Of a DNA stretch of 64,000 nucleotides, positions 26,285-36,709 are shown in pieces. The notes under the pieces are model-generated. The model ran no database searches and was not told the origin of the DNA. It saw only the letters and a program-made list of their open reading frames with translations. Made by a program: the position numbers and the translations under genes. The first letter of the stretch is position 1. Every line of letters starts with the position of its first letter. This DNA comes from Nocardiopsis alba DSM 43377 (GTDB lineage: Bacteria; Actinomycetota; Actinomycetes; Streptosporangiales; Streptosporangiaceae), in the NCBI RefSeq assembly GCF_000341225.1, contig NZ_ANAC01000013.1, forward strand, positions 186,001 through 250,000. The letters run 5' to 3'.

Positions 26285-27586
26285 ATGCCCGAAAACCATG
26301 GACCGTACCTGATCCGAGGCGCCCGCCCGTTCGGCGGCGACCCCGTCGACCTGCTCCTGGACGAGGGGCGCGTCGCCGCGATCGGTCCCGACCTGGAGGC
26401 CCCCGAGGGCACCGAGGTCGTGGACGCCACCGGTCTGATCGCCCTCCCCGGCCTGGTGGACCTGCACACCCACCTGCGCGAGCCCGGCCGAGAGGACGCC
26501 GAGACCGTCCTCTCCGGCTCCCGCGCCGCCGCCATGGGCGGCTACACCGCCGTGCACGCCATGGCCAACACCGACCCCGTCGCCGACACCGCCGGCGTGG
26601 TCGAACAGGTCTGGCACCTGGGCCGCGAGGCCGGCTACTGCGACGTGCGCCCGGTCGGCGCCGTCACCGTCGGCCTGAAGGGCGAACGACTCTCCGAGAT
26701 CGGGGCCATGGCCGACTCCGCCGCCGGCGTCCGGGTCTTCTCCGACGACGGCATCTGCGTCTCCGACGCCCTGCTCATGCGCCGGGCCCTGGAGTACGTC
26801 AAGGCCTTCGACGGGGTCATCGCCCAGCACGCGCAGGAGCCCCGCCTGACCGAGGGCGCCCAGATGAACGAGGGCTGCGTCTCCGACCGTCTCGGTCTGC
26901 CCGGCTGGCCCGCGGTCGCCGAGGAGGCGATCATCGCCCGCGACTGCCTCCTCGCCCAGCACGTCGGCTCCCGACTGCACGTGTGCCACGTCTCCACCAA
27001 GGGGTCGGTGGACATCATCCGCTGGGCCAAGGAGCGCGGCTGCGACGTCACCGCCGAGGTCACGCCCCACCACCTGATCCTCACCGAGGACCTGGTGGAG
27101 AGCTACGACCCGGTCTACAAGGTCAACCCGCCGCTGCGCACCGCCGAGGACGTCCAGGCGCTGCGCGAGGGGCTGGCCGACGGCACGATCGACATCGTCG
27201 CCACCGACCACGCGCCGCACCCGGTGGAGGCCAAGGAGACCGAGTGGTCCACCGCCGCGATGGGCATGGTCGGGCTGGAGACCGCGCTCGGGGTCGTCCA
27301 CAAGACCATGGTCGAGACCGGTCTGCTCACCTGGGAACAGGTCGCCGACCGCATGTCCGCCGCGCCCGCCCGGATCGGCCGGGTCTCCGACCACGGCCGC
27401 GGGCTCGCCGTCGGTGAACCCGCCAACGTCGTCCTGTACGACCCGGCCGCCCCCGTCGAGGTCGACGGGGCCGCCCTGGTCGGCAAGAGCGGAAACACCC
27501 CCTTCCGGGGCATGAGCCTGCCCGGCCGGATCATCGCCACGTTCCTGCGCGGCGCGCCGACCGTCCTGGAAGGGAAGATCAAGTGA
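26285..27586 (+). CDS. pyrC: Dihydroorotase (class I)
   Basis: Closes carbamoyl-aspartate to dihydroorotate. The 433-residue amidohydrolase has metal ligands in [17 protein letters not shown], the His-containing [19 protein letters not shown] and TPHHLIL, and the metal Asp in [13 protein letters not shown]. The C-terminal beta domain ends [13 protein letters not shown] 26285 gives the usual family N-terminus, though its ribosome site is weak; the frame is open to a GTG at 26195. The stop overlaps the carA start. Confidence 0.94.
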   Translation: MPENHGPYLIRGARPFGGDPVDLLLDEGRVAAIGPDLEAPEGTEVVDATGLIALPGLVDLHTHLREPGREDAETVLSGSRAAAMGGYTAVHAMANTDPVADTAGVVEQVWHLGREAGYCDVRPVGAVTVGLKGERLSEIGAMADSAAGVRVFSDDGICVSDALLMRRALEYVKAFDGVIAQHAQEPRLTEGAQMNEGCVSDRLGLPGWPAVAEEAIIARDCLLAQHVGSRLHVCHVSTKGSVDIIRWAKERGCDVTAEVTPHHLILTEDLVESYDPVYKVNPPLRTAEDVQALREGLADGTIDIVATDHAPHPVEAKETEWSTAAMGMVGLETALGVVHKTMVETGLLTWEQVADRMSAAPARIGRVSDHGRGLAVGEPANVVLYDPAAPVEVDGAALVGKSGNTPFRGMSLPGRIIATFLRGAPTVLEGKIK

Positions 27587-28773
27587 GTATCGAAGCCCAG
27601 GTCAGCCCTGGCACCGTAGAGGGGGAGAACGTGTCCGAGGAGATCGGCGGGCCGGCGATTCTGGTGCTCGAGGACGGACGTGTGTTCCACGGCCGCTCCT
27701 TCGGCGCCACCGGCGAGACCTTCGGCGAGGCCGTCTTCAACACCGGGATGACCGGCTACCAGGAGACCCTCACCGACCCCTCCTACCACCGCCAGATCGT
27801 GGCGATGACCGCGCCGCACATCGGCAACACCGGGGTCAACGACGACGACCCCGAGTCGGGACGCATCTGGGTCGCGGGCTACGTCGTGCGCGAGCCGGCC
27901 AGGGTCCCCTCCAGCTGGCGCGCGCAGCGCACCCTCGATGAGGAACTGCGCCGCCAGAACGTGGTCGGGATCGCCCTCAAGGGCACCCGTGCCCTCACCC
28001 GCCACCTCCGTGACCGCGGGGCCATGCGCGCCGCGATCAGCACGGTCGAGACCGACCCCCGGGCGCTGCTCGCGCGGATCCTGGAGCAGCCCCGCATGGC
28101 CGGCTCCGACCTGGCCGCCGAGGTCAGCACCGACGCCTCCTACGAGGTCCTGCCGCCCGAGGGCGTCGAGACCCGTTTCCACGTCGCCGCCGTCGACCTG
28201 GGGATCAAGGCCATGACCCCCCAGCGTCTGGCCGAACGCGGATGCCGCGTCACCGTGCTGCCCGCCTCCGCCACGGCCGAGGACATCCTCGCGCTGGACC
28301 CGGACGGCGTCTTCTTCAGCAACGGCCCCGGCGACCCGGCCACCGCCGACGGCCCGGTCGAGGCCATGCGCGGTGTCCTGGACGCCGGCAGACCGCTCTT
28401 CGGCATCTGCTTCGGCAACCAGATCCTGGGGCGCTCCCTGGGGCTGGGGACCTACAAGCTGCCCTTCGGACACCGAGGGGTCAACCAGCCGGTCATCGAC
28501 ACCCGCACCAAGAAGGTCGCGATCACCAGCCAGAACCACGGCTTCGCGGTGGACGCGCCCCTCGACACCCCGTTCGACACCCCCTACGGCCGGGCCGAGG
28601 TCAGCCACATCGGCCTCAACGACCAGGTCGTCGAGGGCCTGCGGCTGCTGGACCGTCCCGTGTTCAGCGTCCAGTTCCACCCGGAGGCCGCCGCGGGTCC
28701 CCACGACGCCGCCGAGCTCTTCGACGAGTTCGTCGACCTGATGTCCGCCCAGCCCGCTCCGGCTGCCAAGTAG
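27583..28773 (+). CDS. carA: Carbamoyl-phosphate synthase small subunit
   Basis: Glutaminase subunit feeding ammonia to CarB. The 396-residue protein has the N-terminal CarA domain ([42 protein letters not shown]) and the triad glutamine amidotransferase domain with nucleophile Cys in [11 protein letters not shown], plus His and Glu in [11 protein letters not shown]. The GTG at 27583 overlaps the pyrC stop (GTGA); a GTG at 27631 has a better ribosome site (GGGGGAG) and could be the real start. Confidence 0.94.
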   Translation: MSIEAQVSPGTVEGENVSEEIGGPAILVLEDGRVFHGRSFGATGETFGEAVFNTGMTGYQETLTDPSYHRQIVAMTAPHIGNTGVNDDDPESGRIWVAGYVVREPARVPSSWRAQRTLDEELRRQNVVGIALKGTRALTRHLRDRGAMRAAISTVETDPRALLARILEQPRMAGSDLAAEVSTDASYEVLPPEGVETRFHVAAVDLGIKAMTPQRLAERGCRVTVLPASATAEDILALDPDGVFFSNGPGDPATADGPVEAMRGVLDAGRPLFGICFGNQILGRSLGLGTYKLPFGHRGVNQPVIDTRTKKVAITSQNHGFAVDAPLDTPFDTPYGRAEVSHIGLNDQVVEGLRLLDRPVFSVQFHPEAAAGPHDAAELFDEFVDLMSAQPAPAAK

Positions 28774-28788
28774 TAAGAGGTACAGAGC

Positions 28789-31700
28789 ATGCCGCGCCGT
28801 AGTGACCTTTCATCCGTCCTCGTGATCGGCTCCGGCCCGATCGTGATCGGGCAGGCGGCCGAGTTCGACTACTCGGGAACCCAGGCCTGTCGCGTCCTCA
28901 AGGCCGAGGGCCTTCGGGTCATCCTGGTCAACTCCAACCCGGCCACGATCATGACGGACCCGGAGATCGCCGACGCCACCTACGTCGAGCCGATCACCCC
29001 CGAGATGATCGAGAAGATCATCGCCAAGGAGCGTCCCGACGCCCTCCTGCCGACCCTGGGCGGGCAGACCGCGCTCAACGCCGCCGTCGACCTGCACGAG
29101 GCCGGAATCCTGGCCAAGTACGACGTCGAGCTCATCGGCGCCAACATCGACGCCATCCAGTCCGGCGAGGACCGCGAGAGCTTCAAGGGCATCGTCGAGC
29201 GCATCGGCGGCGAGTCCGCCCGCTCGCGCATCTGCCACACGCTCCAGGAGTGCCTGGACGCCGCCGAGGAACTGGGCTACCCGGTCGTGGTCCGCCCCTC
29301 CTTCACCATGGGCGGCGCCGGATCCGGCTTCGCCCACGACGAGGCCGAGCTGCGCCGTATCGCCGGTCAGGGCCTCGCGCTCTCCCCGACCACCGAGGTG
29401 CTCTTGGAGGAGTCCATCCTCGGCTGGAAGGAGTACGAGCTGGAGCTGATGCGCGACACCAACGACAACGTGGTGGTCGTCTGCTCCATCGAGAACCTCG
29501 ACCCCATGGGCGTGCACACCGGTGACTCCATCACCGTCGCCCCGGCCATGACCCTCACCGACCGCGAGTACCAGAAGCTCCGCGACATCGGTATCGCGGT
29601 CATCCGCGAGGTCGGCGTGGACACCGGCGGCTGCAACATCCAGTTCGCCGTCCACCCCGCCACCGGTCGGATCATCGTCATCGAGATGAACCCCCGCGTG
29701 TCCCGCTCCTCGGCCCTGGCCTCCAAGGCCACCGGCTTCCCGATCGCCAAGATCGCGGCCAAGCTCGCCGTCGGCTACACGCTGGACGAGATCCCCAACG
29801 ACATCACCCGGGAGACCCCGGCCAGCTTCGAGCCCACGCTCGACTACGTGGTCGTCAAGGTGCCCCGCTTCGCCTTCGAGAAGTTCCCCGGCGCCGACGG
29901 CGGTCTCACCACCACCATGAAGTCGGTCGGCGAGGCGATGGCCATCGGCCGTTCCTTCCCCGAGGCCCTTCAGAAGGCCATGCGTTCCCTGGAGAAGGCC
30001 GGCGTCGGTCTGACCTGGGCGGGCGAGCCCGGCGACAAGGAGGAGCTGCTGCGTTCGGCGGCCCGTCCCACCGAGCACCGTCTGCGCCAGGTGCAGCAGG
30101 CCCTGCGCGCCGGCGCCACCGTCGAGGAGATCCACGAGTCCACGAAGATCGACCCGTGGTTCCTGGACCAGATGCTCCGTCTGGAGGAGATGGCCCGCGT
30201 CCTGGCCGCGGCCGGCAAGCTCGACGAGGAGCTGCTGCGCGAGGCCAAGGGGCTGGGCTTCTCCGACGTCCAGATCGGTGAGATCACCGGCAAGCACGAG
30301 GACGTCGTCCGCGAGCTCCGGCACGCTCTGGGCGTCCACCCCGTCTACCTGACGGTGGACACCTGCGCCGCCGAGTTCGAGGCCCGCACCCCGTACCTGT
30401 ACTCCAGCTACGACGAGGAGACCGAGGTACCCACCGGGGACCGGCCCAAGATCATCATCCTGGGCTCGGGCCCCAACCGCATCGGTCAGGGCGTGGAGTT
30501 CGACTACTCCTGCGTCCACGCCTCCTTCGCGCTCTCCGACGCCGGGTTCGAGACCGTCATGGTCAACTGCAACCCCGAGACGGTCTCCACCGACTACGAC
30601 ACCAGCGACCGGCTCTACTTCGAGCCGCTCACCCTGGAGGACGTCCTGGAGGTCGTGCGCGCGGAGCAGGCCACCGGACAGGTCGCCGGCGTCATCGTCC
30701 AGCTCGGCGGTCAGACCCCGCTGGGCCTGGCCCGCCGCCTCCAGGAGGCCGGTGTCCCGATCATCGGCACCAGCCCCGAGGCCATCGACCTGGCCGAGGA
30801 CCGCGGCGAGTTCGGCAAGGTCCTGGCCGACGCCGGACTGCCCGCGCCCAAGTACGGCACCGCCTACTCCTTCGAGCAGGCCAAGGCCGCCGCGGACGAG
30901 ATCGGCTACCCCGTCATGGTCCGCCCCTCCTACGTGCTGGGCGGCCGCGGCATGGAGATCGTCTACAGCGAGGCGATGCTCGCCGACTACATCGAGCGCA
31001 ACGCCGAGGTCAGCCCGGAGCACCCGGTCCTGATCGACCGTTTCCTGGACGACGCCATCGAGATCGACGTCGACGCGCTCTACGACGGCCACGACCTGTA
31101 CCTGGGCGGGGTCATGGAGCACATCGAGGAGGCCGGGATCCACTCCGGCGACTCGGCGTGCACCCTGCCCTCCATCACCCTGGGCCGGGAGGACATCGAG
31201 CGGATCCGCTACTCCACCGAGGCGATCGCCCGAGGCACCGGGGTGCGCGGCCTCATCAACGTCCAGTACGCGCTCGCCTCGGGTGTCCTGAACGTCCTCG
31301 AGGCCAACCCGCGCGCCTCCCGCACGGTGCCGTTCGTCTCCAAGGCCACGGCGGTCCCGCTGGCCAAGGCGGCCGCCCGCGTCATGGCCGGGAGCACCAT
31401 CGCCGAGCTGCGCGCCGAGGGCATGCTGCCCGCCCAGGGCGACGGCGGCGACCTGCCCGCCGACGCTCCGGTGTCGGTGAAGGAGGCCGTGCTGCCCTTC
31501 AACCGGTTCATCGACAAGCACGGTGAGGGCGTCGACACCATCCTCGGCCCGGAGATGCGCTCTACCGGCGAGGTCATGGGTCTGGACACCGAGTTCGGTC
31601 CGGCCTACGCCAAGTCCCAGCTCGCGGTCAACGGGACCGTGCCCACGCAGGGCCGGATCTTCGTATCGGTCGCCAACCGGGACAAGCGCTCGATGATCTT

Positions 31701-32097
31701 CCCGGTCAAGCGCCTGGCCGACCTGGGCTTCGAGATCCTCGCGACCGAGGGGACCGCGGTGGTCCTGCGCCGCAACGGCGTTCAGGCCACCGTGGTGCGC
31801 AAGCACAGCGCGGGCACCGGCCCCGACGGCGAGCCCACCATCGTGCAGCTCATCCACGACGGAGCCGTCGACCTGATCGTCAACACCCCGTTCGGCAGCG
31901 CCGGCCAGGCCGGCCCGCGTCTGGACGGGTACGAGATCAGGACCGCGGCCATCGTGCGCGGCGTTCCCAGCGTCACCACGGTGCAGGGTCTGGCCGCCGC
32001 CGTCCAGGCGATCGAGGCCCGCGTGCGCGGTGACATCGGGGTGCGTTCCCTTCAGGAACACGCCCAAGCGCTCACGGCGGAACGTCAGGGCTCCTAG
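28789..32097 (+). CDS. carB: Carbamoyl-phosphate synthase large subunit
   Basis: Makes carbamoyl phosphate from bicarbonate, ammonia and two ATP; shared by pyrimidine and arginine synthesis. At 1102 residues it is full length. Two homologous ATP-grasp halves begin [20 protein letters not shown] and [20 protein letters not shown], each with TLGGQTALN or [10 protein letters not shown] and [20 protein letters not shown] or [18 protein letters not shown]. The C-terminal methylglyoxal-synthase-like domain (residues about 940-1090) is the allosteric site for UMP and ornithine/IMP. AGAGG lies upstream of the ATG. Confidence 0.97.
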   Translation: MPRRSDLSSVLVIGSGPIVIGQAAEFDYSGTQACRVLKAEGLRVILVNSNPATIMTDPEIADATYVEPITPEMIEKIIAKERPDALLPTLGGQTALNAAVDLHEAGILAKYDVELIGANIDAIQSGEDRESFKGIVERIGGESARSRICHTLQECLDAAEELGYPVVVRPSFTMGGAGSGFAHDEAELRRIAGQGLALSPTTEVLLEESILGWKEYELELMRDTNDNVVVVCSIENLDPMGVHTGDSITVAPAMTLTDREYQKLRDIGIAVIREVGVDTGGCNIQFAVHPATGRIIVIEMNPRVSRSSALASKATGFPIAKIAAKLAVGYTLDEIPNDITRETPASFEPTLDYVVVKVPRFAFEKFPGADGGLTTTMKSVGEAMAIGRSFPEALQKAMRSLEKAGVGLTWAGEPGDKEELLRSAARPTEHRLRQVQQALRAGATVEEIHESTKIDPWFLDQMLRLEEMARVLAAAGKLDEELLREAKGLGFSDVQIGEITGKHEDVVRELRHALGVHPVYLTVDTCAAEFEARTPYLYSSYDEETEVPTGDRPKIIILGSGPNRIGQGVEFDYSCVHASFALSDAGFETVMVNCNPETVSTDYDTSDRLYFEPLTLEDVLEVVRAEQATGQVAGVIVQLGGQTPLGLARRLQEAGVPIIGTSPEAIDLAEDRGEFGKVLADAGLPAPKYGTAYSFEQAKAAADEIGYPVMVRPSYVLGGRGMEIVYSEAMLADYIERNAEVSPEHPVLIDRFLDDAIEIDVDALYDGHDLYLGGVMEHIEEAGIHSGDSACTLPSITLGREDIERIRYSTEAIARGTGVRGLINVQYALASGVLNVLEANPRASRTVPFVSKATAVPLAKAAARVMAGSTIAELRAEGMLPAQGDGGDLPADAPVSVKEAVLPFNRFIDKHGEGVDTILGPEMRSTGEVMGLDTEFGPAYAKSQLAVNGTVPTQGRIFVSVANRDKRSMIFPVKRLADLGFEILATEGTAVVLRRNGVQATVVRKHSAGTGPDGEPTIVQLIHDGAVDLIVNTPFGSAGQAGPRLDGYEIRTAAIVRGVPSVTTVQGLAAAVQAIEARVRGDIGVRSLQEHAQALTAERQGS

Positions 32098-32106
32098 GCT
32101 GTAGCC

Positions 32107-32145
32107 GGTCCGGGTGTCGTGGGAGAATCCCGCGACACCCGGACC
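32107..32145 (+). terminator. Hairpin between carB and pyrK
   Basis: GGTCCGGGTGTCG (32107-32119) pairs perfectly with CGACACCCGGACC (32133-32145), with an inner GGGA/TCCC stem. It lies just beyond the carB stop and 36 bases before pyrK. It looks like a partial terminator or processing site lowering expression of the distal pyr genes. Confidence 0.6.
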
Positions 32146-32180
32146 ACGAGGCGATGAGTCTAGAGAGGCTGCCACGAGAC

Positions 32181-33080
32181 ATGAGCGACAACGGACCGGT
32201 GCAGATCAGGTGCCCCGTGCTGAACGTGCGCAGGGTGGACGCCTACTACGCCATCACCGTCGTCGCGCCGGGGATAGCCGAACGGTTCCGGTCCGGGCAG
32301 TTCGTATCGGTGGGGGTGGGCGGCGACCACTCCAGCACGCTGCTGCGCCGCCCCTTCGCCGTCCACGACGTCAAGCCCGACTACGGCGGCACCGTCGAGT
32401 TCCTGTTCTCGGTGCGCGGTACCGGGACCGCATGGCTGGCCGAGCGCAGATCGCGGGACCTGCTGGACGTGGTCGGACCGCTGGGACGTCCCTTCCCCCT
32501 GCCCAGGGACCCGGTCAACTGTGTCCTGGTGGGCGGTGGATCGGGGAGCGCCCCGCTGTTCCCCCTGGCCCAGTCGCTGCGTCGACGGGGCTGCCGTGTG
32601 GACTTCGTCCTGGGAGCGGCCTCCTCCGACCGTGTGTTCAGCGCGATCACCGCGCGCCGGATCGCCGAGACGGCCACCTTCACCACCGACGACGGTTCCT
32701 TCGGGACCAAGGGGCGGGTCACCGACGTCCTGGGACGGGTGATCGAGGAGGCCCGCTCCGACGCGGTGTACGCCTGCGGACCCATGCCGATGCTGCGCTC
32801 GGTCACCCAGGTGGCCGGCGACCACGGCGTCCCCGTCCAGGTCGCGGTGGAGGAGACCATGGCCTGCGGTATCGGGATCTGCATGACCTGCGTGATCCCG
32901 GTGGTGGGGGAGGACGGCATCACGCGGATGGTGCGCTCCTGCGTCGACGGCCCGGTCTTCCGGGGCGAACAGGTGCGCTTCGACGACGTGGGCACGATCC
33001 CCTTCGACGCCTTGGGCGCGCCCGGTTGGAAGGGGTCGAGCGCGGCCCGGGCGGCGGAGTCGACCCGGGACATCGCCTGA
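32181..33080 (+). CDS. pyrK: Dihydroorotate dehydrogenase electron-transfer subunit
   Basis: FAD and [2Fe-2S] subunit that passes electrons from PyrD to NAD+. The 299-residue protein has the ferredoxin-reductase FAD motif LLRRPFAVHDV, the NAD-binding region VLVGGGSGSAPLFPLAQSL and AVYACGPMPMLRSV, and the cluster cysteines in ETMACGIGICMTCVIP with a fourth Cys in VRSCVDGPVF. ATG 32181 is preferred over ATG 32154, which has no usable ribosome spacing. Its presence means the partner PyrD is class 1B. Confidence 0.92.
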   Translation: MSDNGPVQIRCPVLNVRRVDAYYAITVVAPGIAERFRSGQFVSVGVGGDHSSTLLRRPFAVHDVKPDYGGTVEFLFSVRGTGTAWLAERRSRDLLDVVGPLGRPFPLPRDPVNCVLVGGGSGSAPLFPLAQSLRRRGCRVDFVLGAASSDRVFSAITARRIAETATFTTDDGSFGTKGRVTDVLGRVIEEARSDAVYACGPMPMLRSVTQVAGDHGVPVQVAVEETMACGIGICMTCVIPVVGEDGITRMVRSCVDGPVFRGEQVRFDDVGTIPFDALGAPGWKGSSAARAAESTRDIA

Positions 33081-33155
33081 CGAGGACGGTTCTCCCATGA
33101 CAGGGCCGGCGACCTCGGTCACCGGCCGTAGAAGGCCACGAGCGAGCGAAGGCAC

Positions 33156-34091
33156 GTGAACGCAGACCTCAGGACCAGACTGGGATCCCTGACGCTTCCC
33201 AACCCGGTGGTGACCGCCGCCGGATGCGCGGGGTCGGGACGTGAGCTGGCGCAGTTCTTCGATGTGGCGGAGATCGGTGCCGTCACCACCAAATCGGTCA
33301 TGTTGGAGCCGCGGGCGGGGCGACCGTCGCCGCGGATGGCCGAGACCCCGAGCGGGATGCTCAGCACCATCGGGATGCAGGGCCCGGGGGTGGACGTCTT
33401 CCTCCAACGGGACCTGCCATGGCTGCTCTCCCGCGGGGGGAGGGCGATCGTGTCCATCGCCGGATCGGGGGTCGCCGAGTTCGGAGAGCTGGCCCGGCGG
33501 ATCTCGGAGGCCGACGGGGTGGACGCCATCGAGGTCAACCTCTCCTGCCCGGATCCGGCCGACCCCTCCGGGCGGCACTTCGCCGACGACCCGGCCCAGG
33601 CCGCGGCGGTGGTCCAGACGGTGCGCTCGCACGCGCGTTCGGGGCTTCCGGTCCTGGCCAAGCTCGCCGCCGACGTCCCCGACGTGGTGAAGTTGGCCGA
33701 GGCCTGCATCGGGGCCAGGGCCGACGGGTTGACCATGATCAACACCCTTCGGGGGATGAGCGTGGACACCCGCACGCTGCGCCCGGCCGTGACCGGGGGG
33801 ATGGGCGGGCTCTCCGGCCCGGCGATCCGCCCGCTGGCGGTGGGGTGCGTCTACCGCGTCCACGAGGCCTTCCCCGAGGTGCCGATCGTGGGCGTGGGCG
33901 GCGTGCGGACCGGTACCGACGTCCTGGAGTTCATGGCGGCCGGGGCCAGCGCGGTCGCGGTGGGCACGATGAACTTCTCCGACCCCTCGGCGTGCGCGCG
34001 GATCCTGCGCGAGTTCACCGAGGTGCTGGAGGCGCGGGACGTGACCCGGGTCGCGGACCTGGTGGGCATCGCCCACAGGACGGGTATGTGA
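33156..34091 (+). CDS. pyrD: Dihydroorotate dehydrogenase, class 1B catalytic subunit
   Basis: Oxidises dihydroorotate to orotate with FMN. The 311-residue TIM barrel has LPNPVVTAAGCAGSGREL, TTKSVMLEPRAGRPSPR, the active-site loop EVNLSCPDP with the catalytic Cys of class 1 enzymes, VLAKLAADV, MINTLRGMSVD and GVGGVRTGTDVLEFMAAGASAVAVGT. It lacks the N-terminal membrane helix of class 2 enzymes. Together with PyrK it should use NAD+. The start is GTG 33156 with a weak ribosome site. Confidence 0.93.
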   Translation: MNADLRTRLGSLTLPNPVVTAAGCAGSGRELAQFFDVAEIGAVTTKSVMLEPRAGRPSPRMAETPSGMLSTIGMQGPGVDVFLQRDLPWLLSRGGRAIVSIAGSGVAEFGELARRISEADGVDAIEVNLSCPDPADPSGRHFADDPAQAAAVVQTVRSHARSGLPVLAKLAADVPDVVKLAEACIGARADGLTMINTLRGMSVDTRTLRPAVTGGMGGLSGPAIRPLAVGCVYRVHEAFPEVPIVGVGGVRTGTDVLEFMAAGASAVAVGTMNFSDPSACARILREFTEVLEARDVTRVADLVGIAHRTGM

Positions 34092-34388
34092 ACCTCGGGC
34101 GCTTCGGGGCGTCCTGACCGGCCTGAACGGCGCTGAGGTGGCTCTGTGTGGCCGAACGGACGCTCCCGGCTTTCGGGGGTGGGTCCACGGAGTGAGACCG
34201 GCTACGGCCGTCTGGGCGGCCGTTACGTGGAAGTGACGTGGATCGGGCGCATGAAGCGCCCGATCCTGGGAACCGCACACCTTGATGGTGTGCACATGAC
34301 AGTGGATGTGCATTCGTAAGCACGTTCGGCCGAACGGCGGCGAGTGCAGGACCCCGGATCCTCCGGGCACACGATTGGAGAGATCGAC
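34092..34388. other. Gap with palindromes before pyrF
   Basis: This 297-base gap interrupts the pyr gene run. CGTTCGGCCGAACG at 34323-34336 is a perfect 14-bp palindrome 53 bases before pyrF, and a half copy (GGCCGAACGG) lies at 34150-34159. TGTGCACA lies at 34289-34296. These suggest a separate, regulated pyrF promoter. No gene was seen. Confidence 0.45.
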
Positions 34389-35096
34389 ATGACCGCGCCT
34401 TCCGCGCCCATCGCCGTCGCGATCGACGCCGACGACATCGAGACGGCGGCGACCTGGGCCTCCGCGGTCGCGCCGCACGTGAGCACCGTGAAGGTGGGGC
34501 TGGAGCTGTACCTGCGCTACGGCCCCGAGGTGATCAGCGCCGTGCGCGGGGCCAATCGGGTCGGTGTCTTCCTCGACCTCAAGCTGCACGACATCCCGGC
34601 GACCGTCGCCGGAGCGGCGCGCAGCGTCGCGGGGTTGCGTCCTTCGATCCTGACCGTCCACGCGAGCGGGGGAGCGGACATGGTCCGGGCCGCGGTCGAG
34701 GCGGCCCCGGACACCGAGATCGCCGCCGTGACCGTGCTGACCTCGATGAACGAGACGGACCTGGAGCAGGTGGGGCTGCTGGGGCCCGCGCGGGACGCGG
34801 TGCGCCGCCTGGCCGCGCTCGCGGTGGGGGCCGGCGCCCGCGCGCTGGTGTGCTCGCCTCAGGAGGTGGGGCTCGTCCGTTCGGAGGTGGGCCCCGACAT
34901 CAGGCTGATCACCCCGGGCGTGCGTCCGGTCGGGGCTGACCGGGGCGATCAGTCCCGGGTGGCGACCCCGGAGGAGGCGATCGAGGCGGGGGCGGACCTT
35001 CTGGTCATCGGCCGGCCGATCACCCGGGCGGCCGATCCCGGGGCGGCGGCGGCCTCCATCGCCGCGGCGGTGCGTCGGGTCGGCGCCCGGGGTTGA
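34389..35096 (+). CDS. pyrF: Orotidine 5'-phosphate decarboxylase
   Basis: Makes UMP from OMP. The 235-residue barrel is of the short (E. coli-like, type 1) class: PIAVAIDADD, KVGLELYLRYG, the catalytic FLDLKLHDIPATV (Asp-Lys-Asp), TVHASGGADMVRAA, LVCSPQEVGLVR, ITPGVRPVGADRGDQSRVATPEEAI and LVIGRPITRA. GGAGAG lies six bases before ATG 34389. pyrE is not in the window. Confidence 0.94.
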   Translation: MTAPSAPIAVAIDADDIETAATWASAVAPHVSTVKVGLELYLRYGPEVISAVRGANRVGVFLDLKLHDIPATVAGAARSVAGLRPSILTVHASGGADMVRAAVEAAPDTEIAAVTVLTSMNETDLEQVGLLGPARDAVRRLAALAVGAGARALVCSPQEVGLVRSEVGPDIRLITPGVRPVGADRGDQSRVATPEEAIEAGADLLVIGRPITRAADPGAAAASIAAAVRRVGARG

Positions 35097-35468
35097 GGGG
35101 TTCGCGGTGGCGGGGAGGGACCGGTCGAGAATCCAGGTCGTCACATTGGTTCGCAGCCGTCCCATCACGCACGGTTGTGGGTCACAGACGGTAAGGAAAT
35201 AGGCGTGTCCAAAACCAGGAAATCGTCGCGAAGAGTGACCCGGGTCACCCCTGGGTGACCTGCGCTGGTGGCACGGTTTCCCAGCTCGGCAATCGGGACC
35301 TAAGTCCTGATTTTCGTCTCTGACCGCAATGGCCTGGTGACGGTGAGTAGTTCCTTCGATGAAATAGCCCTTGAAAGGGCACTTTACGTTGCCTAACAGG
35401 GGTCAGACCTACTAACTTGCGCAGGCGTCCGCCCTCTACAAACGAGTAGAAAACCGAGGTGACCCGGC
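35097..35468. promoter_or_regulatory. mihF upstream region
   Basis: This 372-base region is AT-richer than average and holds the BldD-type box (35234-35260) and a promoter: TTGAAA (35371-35376), 17 bases, TAACAG (35394-35399). The start of transcription would lie near 35406, about 60 bases before the mihF GTG. No gene was found. Confidence 0.55.
35234..35260. promoter_or_regulatory. BldD-type box and double palindrome
   Basis: AGTGACCCGGGTCACC (35234-35249) fits the BldD consensus AGTGA-Nm-TCACC exactly. GTGACCCGGGTCAC is a perfect 14-bp palindrome, and GGTCACCCCTGGGTGACC (35243-35260) is a second palindrome overlapping it, giving three alternating half-sites. BldD itself is encoded 11 kb away. 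Confidence 0.6.
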
Positions 35469-35792
35469 GTGGCCCTTCCTCCCCTCACACCCGAGCAGCG
35501 CAGCGCGGCTCTCGAAAAGGCCGCCAAGGCCAGAAAAGAGCGCGCTGAGGTCAAGAACAAGCTGAAGAACGGTGGCATCTCGCTGTCCGAGGTGCTCGCC
35601 GACAGCCTCAAGGACGAGGTCATCGGCAAGATGAAGGTTTCGGCTCTGCTGGAATCCCTTCCCGGTGTCGGCAAGGTTCGCGCCAAGCAGATCATGGAGC
35701 GGCTCAACATCGCTGAGTCGCGCCGTGTCCGGGGCCTGGGTACCAACCAGCGTGCCGCCCTGGAGAGCGAGTTCGGCGACCTCACCAAGTAA
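35469..35792 (+). CDS. mihF: Actinobacterial integration host factor (MihF/sIHF)
   Basis: A 107-residue nucleoid-associated protein that bends DNA without sequence preference. The N-terminal basic helix (RSAALEKAAKARKERAEVKNKLK) is followed by an H2TH-type fold and the helix-hairpin-helix LLESLPGVGKVRAKQIMERLNI. It is unrelated to E. coli IHF. The GTG start has GAGGTGA just upstream. It lies before gmk and rpoZ, the usual actinomycete order, but has its own promoter and terminator. Confidence 0.95.
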   Translation: MALPPLTPEQRSAALEKAAKARKERAEVKNKLKNGGISLSEVLADSLKDEVIGKMKVSALLESLPGVGKVRAKQIMERLNIAESRRVRGLGTNQRAALESEFGDLTK

Positions 35793-36118
35793 CGACCGAG
35801 TACGGTCGAGACACCGGACGGCGTGTCCCCCATAGACGCGTGACGGTCCCCCGCTCCCCGCGGGGGACCCGACGGTGAGGCATGTAACCCCGCGGCCGCG
35901 GTCGGCGGAACGGGTGGGCCCCAGGTCACACCCCGTCCGTCGCACCGCGGCCCGGTGGTATAAAGGGATCTTCCCGCGACCGTACGCGACACGCCCGCGG
36001 CGTGCGCGTGAGCCGTCCCCGCGGCGAGGCGCCGGATCACGAGGTGGGTTCCGGTGGCCGGCGATCGGCCGGTGGCCCGCCGCGCGGCGCAGACGCCGAA
36101 TGGAAACCTGAGACTCAC
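35793..36118. other. Gap mihF-gmk with gmk promoter
   Basis: This 326-base gap contains the mihF terminator (35845-35869) and TATAAA at 35959-35964, a strong -10 box for gmk, giving a leader of about 150 bases. I saw no -35 match and no gene. Confidence 0.5.
35845..35869 (+). terminator. mihF terminator
   Basis: GGTCCCCCGC (35845-35854) pairs with GCGGGGGACC (35860-35869) around TCCCC, 53 bases beyond the mihF stop. Confidence 0.7.
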
Positions 36119-36709
36119 ATGCCTGCGCAGAACGCGGACCAGTCCCGTCCCGTCGCCAAACGATTGACCGTCCTGTCCGGCCCCTCCGGGGTCGGCAAGA
36201 GCACGGTCGTCGCCCACCTGCGCGAGGTCGACCCCGACGTGTGGCTTTCGGTGTCGGTGACCACCCGCGCCCCCCGCCCCGGCGAGCGGGAGGGTGTTCA
36301 ATACCACTTCGTCACCGACGAGGAGTTCGACCGTCTGATCGAACAGGGTGAACTCCTGGAGTGGGCCTGCTTCGCGGGCAACCGCTACGGCACTCCCCGC
36401 GGCCCCGTCCAGGAACGCCTGGACTCCGGGGTCCCCGTCCTGTTGGAGATCGAACTCCAGGGCGCCCGCCAGGTCCGGGAGTCCATGTCCGACGCTCTGC
36501 ACGTCTTCCTCGCCCCGCCCTCCTGGGAGGAGCTGGTCCGCAGGCTCACCGGCCGGGGCACCGAGTCCGACGAGGTCATCCAGCGCAGACTGGAGGCGGC
36601 CAAGGTCGAGCTGGCCGCGGAGAAGGAATTCGACACGACCCTGGTCAATACGTCCGTACAGGAAGTGTGCGACGAGCTGCTAGCGTTGATGACCGCGCCC
36701 AAGGTGTGA
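36119..36709 (+). CDS. gmk: Guanylate kinase
   Basis: Phosphorylates GMP to GDP. The 196-residue protein has the P-loop [13 protein letters not shown] near residues 19-31, the GMP site [50 protein letters not shown] and the lid [21 protein letters not shown] 36119 is chosen as the family start; the frame is open further upstream but without family sequence. rpoZ follows 116 bases downstream. Confidence 0.95.
   Translation: MPAQNADQSRPVAKRLTVLSGPSGVGKSTVVAHLREVDPDVWLSVSVTTRAPRPGEREGVQYHFVTDEEFDRLIEQGELLEWACFAGNRYGTPRGPVQERLDSGVPVLLEIELQGARQVRESMSDALHVFLAPPSWEELVRRLTGRGTESDEVIQRRLEAAKVELAAEKEFDTTLVNTSVQEVCDELLALMTAPKV

Noticed and set aside
28810-32175. 1100-codon open frame antisense to carB
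   Set aside because: It mirrors carB exactly, has no recognisable domain, and carB has all expected motifs.
32160-35168. 1000-codon open frame antisense to pyrK, pyrD and pyrF
   Set aside because: It runs through three real genes and two regulatory gaps; its translation is Arg/Gly/His/Pro-rich with no domain.
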